Shown here in pieces: positions 1-6,514 of a DNA stretch of 7,190 bases. The notes below the pieces were generated by a model. That model saw nothing but the letters and a program-made list of their open reading frames with translations, searched no databases and was not told the origin of the DNA. Numbering within the stretch: the stretch's first letter is position 1; each line of letters opens with the position of its first letter. Source of the stretch: JAZKFP01 sp040386355 (lineage in GTDB: Bacteria > Pseudomonadota > Gammaproteobacteria > Pseudomonadales > UBA6940); NCBI GenBank assembly GCA_040386355.1, contig JAZKFP010000196.1, positions 1-7,190 of the forward strand, in the 5' to 3' direction. Position numbers and translations under genes: made by a program.

Positions 1-216
1 GATATTTTAGAAAATGAAGTAAGCTTTGCGATTGTAAAATCGGTTAATGAAGTTGCCCATCTTTTATCTTTAAAAGTTGTTGCTGAAGGTGTTGAGTTTC
101 AACATCAGATGACAGAACTTACAAGCATTGGAGTAGACGCGGTACAAGGTTTTCATATTCAACGCCCTATTCCGTTTGAAGAATTCGTTGCTGATGTTGT
201 TGCGCTAACTACCTAA
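1..216 (+). CDS. EAL-domain protein, C-terminal end (partial; putative c-di-GMP phosphodiesterase)
   Basis: The open frame enters from the left edge and ends at TAA 214-216, leaving 71 residues. It contains the family's late motifs: VVAEGVE (residues 26-32), whose first Glu belongs to the EAL active site, and DAVQGFHIQRPIPFEEF (46-62), matching the conserved D-x-x-QG-F/Y...P ending of the domain. EAL proteins hydrolyse cyclic di-GMP to linear pGpG and so lower this second messenger, which controls motility, biofilm and virulence. The EAL signature itself and any GGDEF, PAS or membrane sensor part lie outside the window, so catalytic competence cannot be judged. The domain ends almost at the stop codon, so nothing follows EAL in this protein. 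The next gene starts 116 bases downstream on the same strand. Confidence 0.9.
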   Translation, partial: DILENEVSFAIVKSVNEVAHLLSLKVVAEGVEFQHQMTELTSIGVDAVQGFHIQRPIPFEEFVADVVALTT

Positions 217-332
217 ATCTTTATTTAAGAATTAAACCTAGAAATTTTTTCAAAATTTTAGTTAAGGATTCCCTATTATTCGCTAGATAACTACACTCTA
301 AAAGTGTTTTACGCGTTTTAGTAGGTTTATTC

Positions 333-1262
333 ATGATGTGGCAACTTCCTTCCAAGTTAACTCTTTCACGTATATCGCTCCCCACAGCTTTTATATCAGT
401 TATTTTAATTTGGTCGACAACTCCTCTTGCTATTAAATGGAGTGTGGCTGAAGTGAGTGTTTCTTTTGCACTGTTTTTGCGAATGGCAATTGGCACGGTA
501 CTGTGCTGGATGTTACTAAAATTTTTACGACAAACATTTCCATTTCATCGTAAAGCTATTCAAACCTATTGTGTAGGAGCTTGTTCACTATTTGGGGCCA
601 TGATACTTACCTACTGGGCAGCTCAATATGTAAATTCCGGTTTAATTTCTGTTTTGTACGGTCTATCACCGTTAATAACAAGTTTTGCTGCAGCGTATTT
701 CCTTCAAGAAAAATCTTTAACGAGTGCAAAAATTTTCGGAATGATCTGTGGATTTTTAGGTCTTATTTTTATTTTTCAATCAAGTCTGCACTGGAATTCC
801 AATGTAATGCTTGGTTGTATTACATTGTTTTTAGCAGTGGTGATTCAATCATTTGGACTTGTTTTATTGAAAAAAATCGGTGATACCAGCTCTCCAGTTG
901 CAATTAATTTAGGGATCTTAGCTTTTTCACTGCCTCTATTTTTTTTGGCGTGGTTTCTTACAGATAGATCTCTTCCAACATCTTTATGGAACCGAGCAGG
1001 TATTTCTATATTTTACTTAAGCTTTTTTGGTTCAGTTCTAGGTTTTGTTCTGTATTATTTTATGATCAAAAATCTTAAGACTGGAACTATTTCATTAATT
1101 TATCTGATGACACCTGTGATTGCTTTACTGTTGGGTAAACATCTTAACGATGAATCTATTTTACTTTATACATGGATTGGCACTGCATGCATTTTATTGG
1201 GTTTAACGGCGCATCAATCCCATCATCTGAAAAATTTAGTAAAAAGCATTAGGGCTCGGTAA
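333..1262 (+). CDS. EamA/DMT-family inner-membrane transporter
   Basis: The 309-residue, very hydrophobic protein has about ten predicted membrane helices in two halves, the usual layout of the drug/metabolite transporter (EamA) family. The first repeat ends with the typical sequence PLITSFAAAYFLQEK then GMICGFLGLIFIF (about residues 112-149), including the family's conserved Pro and the FLxE at the helix boundary. The second repeat has a matching P-x-x-A...E (about 261-274) and GTACILLGL. The first helix carries ILIWSTTPLAIKW, a variant of the family's W/G-S/T-x-x-P start. Members export or import amino acids, nucleosides or other metabolites; the substrate here cannot be predicted. The start is one of two adjacent ATGs, with TAGG at 322-325 seven bases upstream as a plausible ribosome site. 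It converges with the dehydrogenase gene, whose stop is 30 bases away. Confidence 0.9.
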   Translation: MMWQLPSKLTLSRISLPTAFISVILIWSTTPLAIKWSVAEVSVSFALFLRMAIGTVLCWMLLKFLRQTFPFHRKAIQTYCVGACSLFGAMILTYWAAQYVNSGLISVLYGLSPLITSFAAAYFLQEKSLTSAKIFGMICGFLGLIFIFQSSLHWNSNVMLGCITLFLAVVIQSFGLVLLKKIGDTSSPVAINLGILAFSLPLFFLAWFLTDRSLPTSLWNRAGISIFYLSFFGSVLGFVLYYFMIKNLKTGTISLIYLMTPVIALLLGKHLNDESILLYTWIGTACILLGLTAHQSHHLKNLVKSIRAR

Positions 1263-1292
1263 ATTTTCTACATTTTTTAAATTTTTATCAAT

Positions 1293-2102
1293 TTATTTTT
1301 CATCTTTGAAAAAAGGATTTAATAGCTTACCTTGAACAACCGCCATAACTCTATTTGGTAATACTTTTGTTCCTACACCAATTAATTTACTTTTTAAAGA
1401 ACCTGCAATAACATTTGCTTTTCCACTCATTAGAGCATTGAAACCATCTTCTGCTACCTGCGCAGGATCATCCTTAGGAAATTTACCGTTTAAAGAATTT
1501 TGGAGCTCAGCTTTATCGAAAAATTCAGTGTCTGTTGCTCCTGGCTGAAATGAAGTAACAGTGATTTCGGTATTCTTTAATTCATATCGAATGGCTCCAG
1601 CAAAAGAATGTACAAAAGCTTTGGACGCTGAATAAATCGCAAAATAAGGGCCTGGACTTTCAGATAATATAGATGAAGTAAATAAGATTCTTCCATAGCC
1701 TTGTTGTAAAAATATTGGTAATAATATTTTAGTTAGATACGTTAATGAAATTACGTTCAATTGAATACAACACAATTCTTGCTGCCAATCAGTATGAACA
1801 AATTCTCCAGAAATTCCTAAGCCTGCATTGAGCACTAAGCTATTAATAGGCTGATTCATTTTTAAAATCTTTTCTTTAACTTTTTCTACATTATTCATAT
1901 CAGTCAAATCTAACTTCAAAGTTTCAACTTGAGCCCCTAGATTGCGTAATGTTTCTGCTGCAAGTTCAATTTCATTAGTATCTGAAATAATAAGAAGATT
2001 AAAATTATTCTTGGCAAACAGTTTTGCCAACTCAAGTCCGATACCTTGCGATGCGCCAGTGATAACTGCCAATGGAGAAGAAGATGAATTATGATTTTTC
2101 AT
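1293..2102 (-). CDS. Classical short-chain dehydrogenase/reductase (SDR)
   Basis: This is a 269-residue Rossmann-fold oxidoreductase. Its cofactor motif TGASQGIG lies at residues 15-22 and the structural NAG at 92-94. The catalytic tetrad can be placed as Asn116, Ser144, Tyr157 and Lys161 (YSASK), and the PG motif after beta-6 is at 187-188. Length and motif spacing fit classical NAD(P)-dependent SDRs that reduce carbonyls or oxidise alcohols. The acidic residue at the end of beta-2 (Asp41) hints at NAD(H) rather than NADP(H), but this is tentative. The C-terminal tail, with GKANVIAGSLKSKL and a basic/hydrophobic end, resembles uncharacterised SDRs of the DltE/YqjQ type; the substrate is unknown. 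There is no signal peptide, so it is probably cytosolic. AGG lies about eight bases before the ATG, and a good promoter sits upstream at 2151-2179, so it is likely monocistronic. Confidence 0.92.
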   Translation of the reverse strand: MKNHNSSSSPLAVITGASQGIGLELAKLFAKNNFNLLIISDTNEIELAAETLRNLGAQVETLKLDLTDMNNVEKVKEKILKMNQPINSLVLNAGLGISGEFVHTDWQQELCCIQLNVISLTYLTKILLPIFLQQGYGRILFTSSILSESPGPYFAIYSASKAFVHSFAGAIRYELKNTEITVTSFQPGATDTEFFDKAELQNSLNGKFPKDDPAQVAEDGFNALMSGKANVIAGSLKSKLIGVGTKVLPNRVMAVVQGKLLNPFFKDEK

Positions 2103-2150
2103 ACGAGTACCTATTTCCCAATTATTAAAAACATCATTAAATAATTATTT

Positions 2151-2179
2151 TTTATAATAAAAGCCAGTACTATTGTAAA
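2151..2179 (-). promoter_or_regulatory. Sigma-70-type promoter for the SDR gene
   Basis: Read on the minus strand, a -35 TTTACA (2179-2174) is followed after exactly 17 bases by a -10 TATAAA (2156-2151). Each hexamer is one base from consensus. Transcription would begin near 2144, giving a leader of roughly 40 bases before the ATG at 2102. The same AT-rich stretch reads TATAAT on the plus strand (2153-2158), but no acceptable plus-strand -35 accompanies it. Confidence 0.6.
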
Positions 2180-2303
2180 AAGGTTCGTATGACTAATATG
2201 ATTTGTGCTATTTTTAGGTTCTGTTGGCTTTACCGCCTTCAAAATCACTATTGAATGAATTTATGACCCATGCGTTTTTTGCCATTTTTATAGGGAGAAA
2301 TTA

Positions 2304-2615
2304 ATGAAAGCAATTTTCTTAGTATTACTTAGTGCATTTTTGATTTCTTGTACTTGGGTAAAACCTACTGAGGAAAGTAGGCAAGTTTCGGTAGTTAAAG
2401 AATTTAACGTGAAAGATTGCAAGCGCTTAGGTTCAACCACTTCAATCGTTACTGATCGTCTGGGATCTCTTGAACGTTCTCCAGAAAAAGTAAATACTGA
2501 GCTTGCAACGCTTGCAAAAAATGAAGCAGCAAAAATGGGCGGAGATTCAGTTGTTCCAAACGGACCAACAAGTAATGGATCTAGAAAATTCGATATTTAT
2601 AAATGTTCACAGTGA
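2304..2615 (+). CDS. Small DUF4156-like outer-membrane lipoprotein
   Basis: The 103-residue precursor has a type II signal peptide: Lys2, a hydrophobic core FLVLLSAFLI, and the lipobox LISC with the lipidated cysteine at residue 16. Residue +2 is Thr, not Asp, so Lol sorting to the outer membrane is expected. The mature part, about 88 residues, reads V-x-x-C-x-x-LG (33-43), then a segment ending LAKNEAAKMGGDSVV (70-84), then a final YKCS. This is the pattern of DUF4156/RcsF-like small lipoproteins. The two mature cysteines besides the anchor (39 and 101) could form a disulfide. The molecular role is unknown; RcsF-type relatives act as envelope sensors, but that role is not shown here. A strong ribosome site AGGGAG (2292-2297) lies six bases before the ATG, supporting the start. 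No clear promoter was found; the gene stands alone. Confidence 0.8.
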   Translation: MKAIFLVLLSAFLISCTWVKPTEESRQVSVVKEFNVKDCKRLGSTTSIVTDRLGSLERSPEKVNTELATLAKNEAAKMGGDSVVPNGPTSNGSRKFDIYKCSQ

Positions 2616-2661
2616 TATATACCCGTAGCGAATGAAAATTAGGTTAAGTGTAGCGGTGAAG

Positions 2662-2762
2662 CATGAAGATTTTTTTTTGATCGCGCGACGCTTTGACGCG
2701 TCCGAGCAAGTAGCAAAGCGCACTCTTGTTATTTAAGAGCGAATTGAAAAAAAATCTTCATG
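2662..2762. repeat. Long inverted repeat with branched internal hairpins
   Basis: CATGAAGATTTTTTTT at 2662-2677 is perfectly complementary to the sequence at 2747-2762, a 16-base-pair stem enclosing 69 bases. Inside it, CGCTTTG (2689-2695) pairs with CAAAGCG (2714-2720), and CTCTT (2723-2727) pairs with AAGAG (2735-2739) across a seven-base loop. Folded RNA or a DNA cruciform would therefore be a stem with two branches. A self-palindrome GACGCGTC sits at 2695-2702 within the first branch. The pairings are direct observations; any function is inference. Confidence 0.8.
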
Positions 2763-2801
2763 TTTAACCATTCCATTTGTCCGGCCACTGCCTTTAGTCG
2801 C

Positions 2802-2816
2802 GGCGCGCGAAGCGCC
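2802..2816. repeat. GC-rich hairpin upstream of the MgtC gene
   Basis: GGCGC (2802-2806) and GCGCC (2812-2816) form a five-base-pair all-GC stem with loop GCGAA. It lies 26 bases before the MgtC ATG. No T-run follows on either strand, so it is not a normal intrinsic terminator. It may be the right end of the palindromic element or a leader structure. Confidence 0.5.
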
Positions 2817-2842
2817 CTAAAACTCAATTGTTATGGGTACAT

Positions 2843-3283
2843 ATGTCTTTAGAAGTTGACTTAGCAAATTCCTTTAATCAACTCGTTCCTCATATCATTG
2901 CCTTAACGATTGCTTACGCGCTTGCCTTTCCAATTGGTTGGAATCGCGAGCGTGAAGAACGTTCTGCAGGAATGAGGACTTTTCCATTGGTTGCATTAGC
3001 AAGTTGTGGTTTTGTCCAAGCGACTGAAAATCTGGTTGGTGATTCTCCTGAAGCAATTGCTCGTATTGTGGAAGGAATTATCACGGGTGTTGGATTTATT
3101 GGCGGCGGCGCTATCTTGAAAAATGGTGATAAGGTTCAAGGTACTGCTACAGCGGCGTGTTTATGGGCAACTGGCGCTATTGGTGCTGCTGTTGGATTAG
3201 GAAGTTATGACGTTGCTTTTAGTATTTCTCTTTTTACTATCATAACGTTACGTTTTTTAATGCCTTTTAAAAAAGTAATTTAG
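2843..3283 (+). CDS. MgtC/SapB-family inner-membrane protein (single-domain form)
   Basis: The 146-residue membrane protein has about four hydrophobic helices. It carries the family's hallmarks: a first helix ending GWNRERE, the following ERSAGMRTFPLVALASCG, then GVGFIGGGAILKNGDKVQGTATAACLWATGAIGAAVGLGSY. These match the conserved (G-x-x-RE...AG-x-RT...LV) and (G-x-GF-x-G-x-GAI...V-x-G-x-T-x-A...W) blocks of MgtC/SapB. Full-length Salmonella MgtC has an additional soluble ACT-like C-terminal domain, which is missing here. MgtC supports growth at low Mg2+ and survival inside macrophages and can bind the F1Fo ATP synthase; which of these applies here is unknown. The frame is also open to a TTG at 2828, but ATG 2843 is preferred, with TGGG at 2834-2837 as a weak ribosome site. 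It converges with mnmE, ten bases away. Confidence 0.88.
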   Translation: MSLEVDLANSFNQLVPHIIALTIAYALAFPIGWNREREERSAGMRTFPLVALASCGFVQATENLVGDSPEAIARIVEGIITGVGFIGGGAILKNGDKVQGTATAACLWATGAIGAAVGLGSYDVAFSISLFTIITLRFLMPFKKVI

Positions 3284-3293
3284 AGTGAATTTT

Positions 3294-4652
3294 TTACTTT
3301 CCAATACAAAATTCGGAAAATATTTTTCCCAACAATTCATCGCTGGTGAATTCTCCTGTTATTTCCCCCAATGCTCGATGTGCTTGATTTAAATCTTCAG
3401 CTAACAATTCCAATAAACCATAATTATCGTAGTAATGATAGCCTTTTTCAAAAATTCTTACTGTCTTAGTTAAAGCATCTAAATGTCGTCGTCTTGCAGT
3501 AAAAGTACTCGTTTCATCTACGACCTGAAACATATTATGAATAGCATTTTCAATACAATCTAAACCAATTTTTTTTTGCGCTGAAATATATATTATCGGC
3601 ACATCTGCTGATTTTTTTTGATTTTCAAACTCAGGTAGCAAATCAATTTTATTACCTATTACAAGAAGCTTGTCTTTATTAATTTTTGGATATTTCTTTA
3701 ACCATATGTTGATAGTCACGGGCATATCATGGGTAGTATTGATATCGAGTACTAAAAAAATACAATCGGCTTGCTCAATCAATTGAGTTGCACGCCGAAT
3801 GCCTTCTTGTTCTATTTCATTATCCGATTCACGAATACCCGCAGTATCGACTAAACGAATTGGAAATCCTGCTATGTTTATTGATTCAGTTAATACATCG
3901 CGCGTTGTTCCTGGATGATGCGTAACAATCGCTCGGTCTTCTTGCATCAATGCATTAAATAAACTGGATTTACCAACATTTGGTTCACCCAAAATTAAAA
4001 TATGTAAACCTTCATTTAATACTTTGCCATGTTGCGCGTTTTTTAGAACATCCTGTAACTGTACAATTATATTTTGGCTTTGTTGCTGAATTTGGTTTTT
4101 ATCTAATACCGAAATTTCTTCTTCTGGAAAATCCAGTGCTGCTTCAACAAATACTCTTAGGTTAATTAGAGCATTCAAGATAGTTTGAATTTTTGTTGAA
4201 AATACACCTTGTAAAGATCGTAATGCAGATTGCGCAGCATTTAAATTAGAACTGCTAATAAGATCCGCTACCGCTTCTGCTTGAGCTAAATCAATTTTGC
4301 CGTTTAAAAATGCTCGTTCTGAAAATTCTCCAGGACGTGCTAAGCGGATATTTAGTTGTACCAGAGTTTGCAGAAGTTGATCTAAAACAACCGGAGATCC
4401 ATGACAATGAAATTCAACAATATCTTCGCCAGTAAAAGACTTTGGAGATTGAAAATACATTACGAGTGCTTGATCAATGACGTTTCCTTGATCATCTCGC
4501 AGTGTAGCAAGACGTGAACTGTTGGAATGTAAATTTGAAATTGAAGTAACGCGTTGCAATGAGGTCAATGCAAGGAGTCCTGAAACGCGGACTATTCCTA
4601 CCCCTCCTTTACCTGGAGGGGTACAAATTGCTGCGATGGTATCTTTATTCAT
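3294..4652 (-). CDS. mnmE: tRNA uridine-5-carboxymethylaminomethyl modification GTPase MnmE (TrmE)
   Basis: At 452 residues this matches the usual length of about 454. The N-terminal tetrahydrofolate-binding domain opens with DTIAAICTPPGKGGVGIVRVSG (residues 4-25) and includes the conserved RPGEFSERAFLNGKIDL (106-122). A helical domain is interrupted by the G domain: G1 GEPNVGKS (222-229), G2 TTRD (249-252), G3 DTAG (269-272), G4 NKID (334-337) and G5 SAQ (357-359). The protein ends in the C-terminal CIGK (449-452), whose cysteine is a conserved signature. With MnmG, MnmE installs the cmnm5 group on wobble U34 of several tRNAs in a GTP- and formyl-THF-dependent reaction. All key motifs are present, so it should be functional. 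It lies 39 bases downstream of yidC on the same strand and is probably cotranscribed. No Shine-Dalgarno is visible, but an in-frame TGA 12 bases upstream (4665-4667) excludes a longer start. Confidence 0.97.
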   Translation of the reverse strand: MNKDTIAAICTPPGKGGVGIVRVSGLLALTSLQRVTSISNLHSNSSRLATLRDDQGNVIDQALVMYFQSPKSFTGEDIVEFHCHGSPVVLDQLLQTLVQLNIRLARPGEFSERAFLNGKIDLAQAEAVADLISSSNLNAAQSALRSLQGVFSTKIQTILNALINLRVFVEAALDFPEEEISVLDKNQIQQQSQNIIVQLQDVLKNAQHGKVLNEGLHILILGEPNVGKSSLFNALMQEDRAIVTHHPGTTRDVLTESINIAGFPIRLVDTAGIRESDNEIEQEGIRRATQLIEQADCIFLVLDINTTHDMPVTINIWLKKYPKINKDKLLVIGNKIDLLPEFENQKKSADVPIIYISAQKKIGLDCIENAIHNMFQVVDETSTFTARRRHLDALTKTVRIFEKGYHYYDNYGLLELLAEDLNQAHRALGEITGEFTSDELLGKIFSEFCIGK

Positions 4653-4659
4653 AAATACT

Positions 4660-4685
4660 GTTATTCACACATGCCGTTATTCACA
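4660..4685 (+). promoter_or_regulatory. Pair of DnaA-box matches (TTATTCACA) in the yidC-mnmE gap
   Basis: GTTATTCACA occurs at 4660-4669 and again at 4676-4685, 16 bases apart. Its TTATTCACA core fits the DnaA-box consensus TTATNCACA perfectly in both copies, in the same orientation. By base counting, a random window this size would hold about 0.2 such matches over both strands. The sites fill much of the 39-base gap just upstream of mnmE. DnaA binding is inferred from sequence only. Confidence 0.45.
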
Positions 4686-4691
4686 ATACCG

Positions 4692-6485
4692 TTAGGCATA
4701 ACGACGCGTAATCATCCACTGCTGCGTTATAGAGATAATGTTACTGGTAACCCAATACAACACCAGACCGGCTGGAAAGAATAAAAATAAAAACGTTAAT
4801 GCAATAGGAAATATTTTCATTATTTTTGCTTGCAACGGATCAGGTGGTTGAGGATTTAAATGTTGTTGAATCCACATAGTTATGCCCATCAATATTGGCA
4901 ACACAAAATAAGGGTCCATTACAGAAAGATCCTGAATCCATCCCATGAACGGTGCTTGCCTTAACTGAACACTTTCCATTAAAGCCCAATACAATGCTAA
5001 AAAAATGGGCATTTGAATAAGAACAGGTAAACAACCGCCTAATGGATTTATTTTTTCTTCTTTATAAAGCTTCATAAACTCTTGTGAAAGCTTTTGTTTA
5101 TCATCGCCGTGTCGCTCTTTCAACAGCGCAAGCTTAGGTTGTAGTTTACGCATTTGGGCCATGGATTTATAGCTTTTTGCAGATAAAGGCCAGAGACAAG
5201 CCCGTACAAAAAGCGTTAGTAAAACAATCGACCAGCCCCAGTTTTTTACCCATTTATGTATAAAATCCAGTACAAAAATAAGTGCATCAGATATGAAAAA
5301 CAAAAATCCATAATCCACTGTTAAATGTAAACCGGGCGCTAATTCTTTCAACCAATCTTGAATTTTTGGACCAACATATAATTTTGCTGAATACGTTTGG
5401 GTGCTCTTTGCTTCAGTGGTAATGGTAGGGCTAACTATTTCCATCACATAGTTTGGACCAGTATTAGCGGTTCCTGGCTCTTCAAAAGCACGGTATTGAT
5501 GAGTAAGTTGCGCAGGTGGAATCCAGGCTGTTAAGAAATAGTGCTGCAACATTGCAACCCATCCACCTTGCATAGTTTGATTTAACGCCGGTGTATTTTG
5601 TTCAAAAGCAGAACTCATGTCATCAAAGTCAATTTTCTTAAATTTTTCTTCAGGGTCAACATAAGCGCCCCCAAGATAAGTGCTCATTCCAAAAGACATT
5701 TGATTCGAAGACGGATCGGTAAATCCAGATCTTCTTAAACGATTAAACGGTATTCCCATCCATGACTGATCGGTAGGGTTGGTAATTTTATATTCAACCG
5801 ATATGTCATAACCCTTGCGAGGAAAATGGTAGATTTTTTCGAACTGTATGCCTTTAGCATTTGTATAAATCAAAGGTACTGATAAAACTTTTTGGTTTTT
5901 ATCTTCAAATGTAAAAGAGGTTTTTGAAAAAGAATATGTTGGTCGACTATTACGTGAGCCAGAATCTAAATCAGAGCCAGTTTTTCCAACAATACCGCTT
6001 TCTGCAAAGTACAGTCCATCGACTTGATCAGGAGCAGGTTTTCTTAAAACTTTGAAAGGAATGTCCTGAGCACTTAGAGATACTGGATATTCTTTTAAAC
6101 CAACTGAAACCAAATCTCCGCCTAATGGACGAATCTGCGCTGTAAAAACATCCGTTTCTACAGTAATAAGATTTTCAGAGCTTACAGACGCGTTAAGTTG
6201 CGCTTGAGAAGGTGCATTTTCAAAAGCTGGAAGTGATGAGGAAGATGTTGAGGTTTCCTTGGGATTGTCTGTAGTATCGTTTGTTACTTGGACAGTGGAA
6301 TTATCATCCACAGGTTTTACATTTTCATCTTGAACCTTCGGAAAATCACCAATTGAAGAAGATTGGGTTTGAGCAAGCTGCAAACTTAAATCTTTAATAG
6401 TCTGACTTTCGGTTTGCCATTCATGTATCAGAATCCAGACAACCGTCGCGATTGCCAGTATTAACAGGTTACGCAACCAATTCAC
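4692..6485 (-). CDS. yidC: Membrane protein insertase YidC
   Basis: This 597-residue Oxa1/YidC/Alb3-family insertase places proteins in the inner membrane, alone or with SecYEG. An N-terminal helix (about residues 5-21) leads to a long low-complexity Ser/Thr/Asp/Glu linker (30-105). A beta-sandwich periplasmic domain (about 107-375) follows, then the conserved five-helix insertase core (about 395-592). The core has the groove arginine Arg428 in VRACLWPLS, the cytosolic hairpin KSMAQMRKLQPKLALLKERHGDDKQKLS (440-467), and YKEEKINPLGGCLPVLIQMPIFLALYWAL (474-502). It ends at RRYA just after the last helix, so it lacks a long basic tail. It is somewhat longer than E. coli YidC (548), the excess lying in the linker. 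The start is GTG at 6483-6485, chosen because AAGGA lies seven bases upstream. It follows rnpA by 29 bases, with no yidD between. Confidence 0.97.
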   Translation of the reverse strand: MNWLRNLLILAIATVVWILIHEWQTESQTIKDLSLQLAQTQSSSIGDFPKVQDENVKPVDDNSTVQVTNDTTDNPKETSTSSSSLPAFENAPSQAQLNASVSSENLITVETDVFTAQIRPLGGDLVSVGLKEYPVSLSAQDIPFKVLRKPAPDQVDGLYFAESGIVGKTGSDLDSGSRNSRPTYSFSKTSFTFEDKNQKVLSVPLIYTNAKGIQFEKIYHFPRKGYDISVEYKITNPTDQSWMGIPFNRLRRSGFTDPSSNQMSFGMSTYLGGAYVDPEEKFKKIDFDDMSSAFEQNTPALNQTMQGGWVAMLQHYFLTAWIPPAQLTHQYRAFEEPGTANTGPNYVMEIVSPTITTEAKSTQTYSAKLYVGPKIQDWLKELAPGLHLTVDYGFLFFISDALIFVLDFIHKWVKNWGWSIVLLTLFVRACLWPLSAKSYKSMAQMRKLQPKLALLKERHGDDKQKLSQEFMKLYKEEKINPLGGCLPVLIQMPIFLALYWALMESVQLRQAPFMGWIQDLSVMDPYFVLPILMGITMWIQQHLNPQPPDPLQAKIMKIFPIALTFLFLFFPAGLVLYWVTSNIISITQQWMITRRYA

Positions 6486-6492
6486 TTACTAA

Positions 6493-6497
6493 TCCTT
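6493..6497 (-). promoter_or_regulatory. Ribosome binding site of yidC (supports the GTG start)
   Basis: On the minus strand AAGGA is followed by seven bases and then GTG AAT TGG TTG. No ATG at this position is available, and the encoded MNWLRNLLI opening fits YidC N-termini, so the site decides in favour of the GTG start. Confidence 0.7.
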
Positions 6498-6514
6498 TAT
6501 GACTTTTTGAAAAC

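Larger units (their letters stand above)
2621..2820. repeat. Structured palindromic intergenic element (candidate dispersed repeat)
   Basis: The gap between the lipoprotein stop and the MgtC gene contains no credible gene. It is dominated by nested inverted repeats and by GC-rich patches (about 2681-2720 and 2798-2817) unlike the surrounding AT-rich DNA. The core is a 16-base perfect inverted repeat (separate entry). Outside it lie GGTTAA (2643-2648) and its complement TTAACC (2764-2769), asymmetrically placed. GTAGCG occurs twice on the left (2625-2630 and 2650-2655). A GGCGC/GCGCC hairpin closes the right end. This architecture resembles REP/BIME or MITE-like non-coding elements; it could also act as a transcription barrier after the lipoprotein gene. 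Boundaries are approximate and repeat status is inferred from one copy only. Confidence 0.55.

Noticed and set aside
293..310. ACACT/AGTGT hairpin followed by TTTT as a terminator of the EAL gene
   Set aside because: The stem is only five base pairs and AT-leaning, and it sits 23 bases before the next gene's start; it is too weak to call.
221..496. Minus-strand open frame of 91 codons overlapping the EamA start
   Set aside because: It covers the 5' part of the well-supported transporter gene on the opposite strand, has no recognisable motif and no good ribosome site; it is a shadow frame.
569..883. Plus-strand open frame of 104 codons inside the EamA gene
   Set aside because: It is a +1 shadow of the transporter, with Cys/Phe-rich composition and no family motifs.
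1263..1292. Bidirectional terminator between the EamA and SDR stops
   Set aside because: The 30-base gap is T-rich but no GC stem can be formed on either strand.
2828..2842. TTG start for the MgtC gene, adding five residues (MLWVH)
   Set aside because: The ATG at 2843 needs no rare start codon, and the extra residues add no family feature; no ribosome site precedes the TTG.
2616..2842. CRISPR array or tRNA gene in the structured gap
   Set aside because: There are no regularly spaced direct repeats of CRISPR length, and no cloverleaf with a T-loop GGTTC-type motif can be drawn; the signal is inverted repeats only.
3269..3300. AAAGTAA/TTACTTT inverted repeat between the MgtC and mnmE stops as a minus-strand terminator
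   Set aside because: The seven-base-pair stem has one G-C pair and a 15-base loop. The T-run on the minus strand is partly used in the stem, so a functional intrinsic terminator is doubtful.
3980..4165. Plus-strand open frame of 61 codons opposite mnmE
   Set aside because: It lies entirely within the G-domain and helical coding region of mnmE and has no independent support.
4840..5034. Minus-strand open frame of 64 codons within yidC
   Set aside because: It is an alternative frame of the highly conserved YidC insertase core, so it is not a gene.
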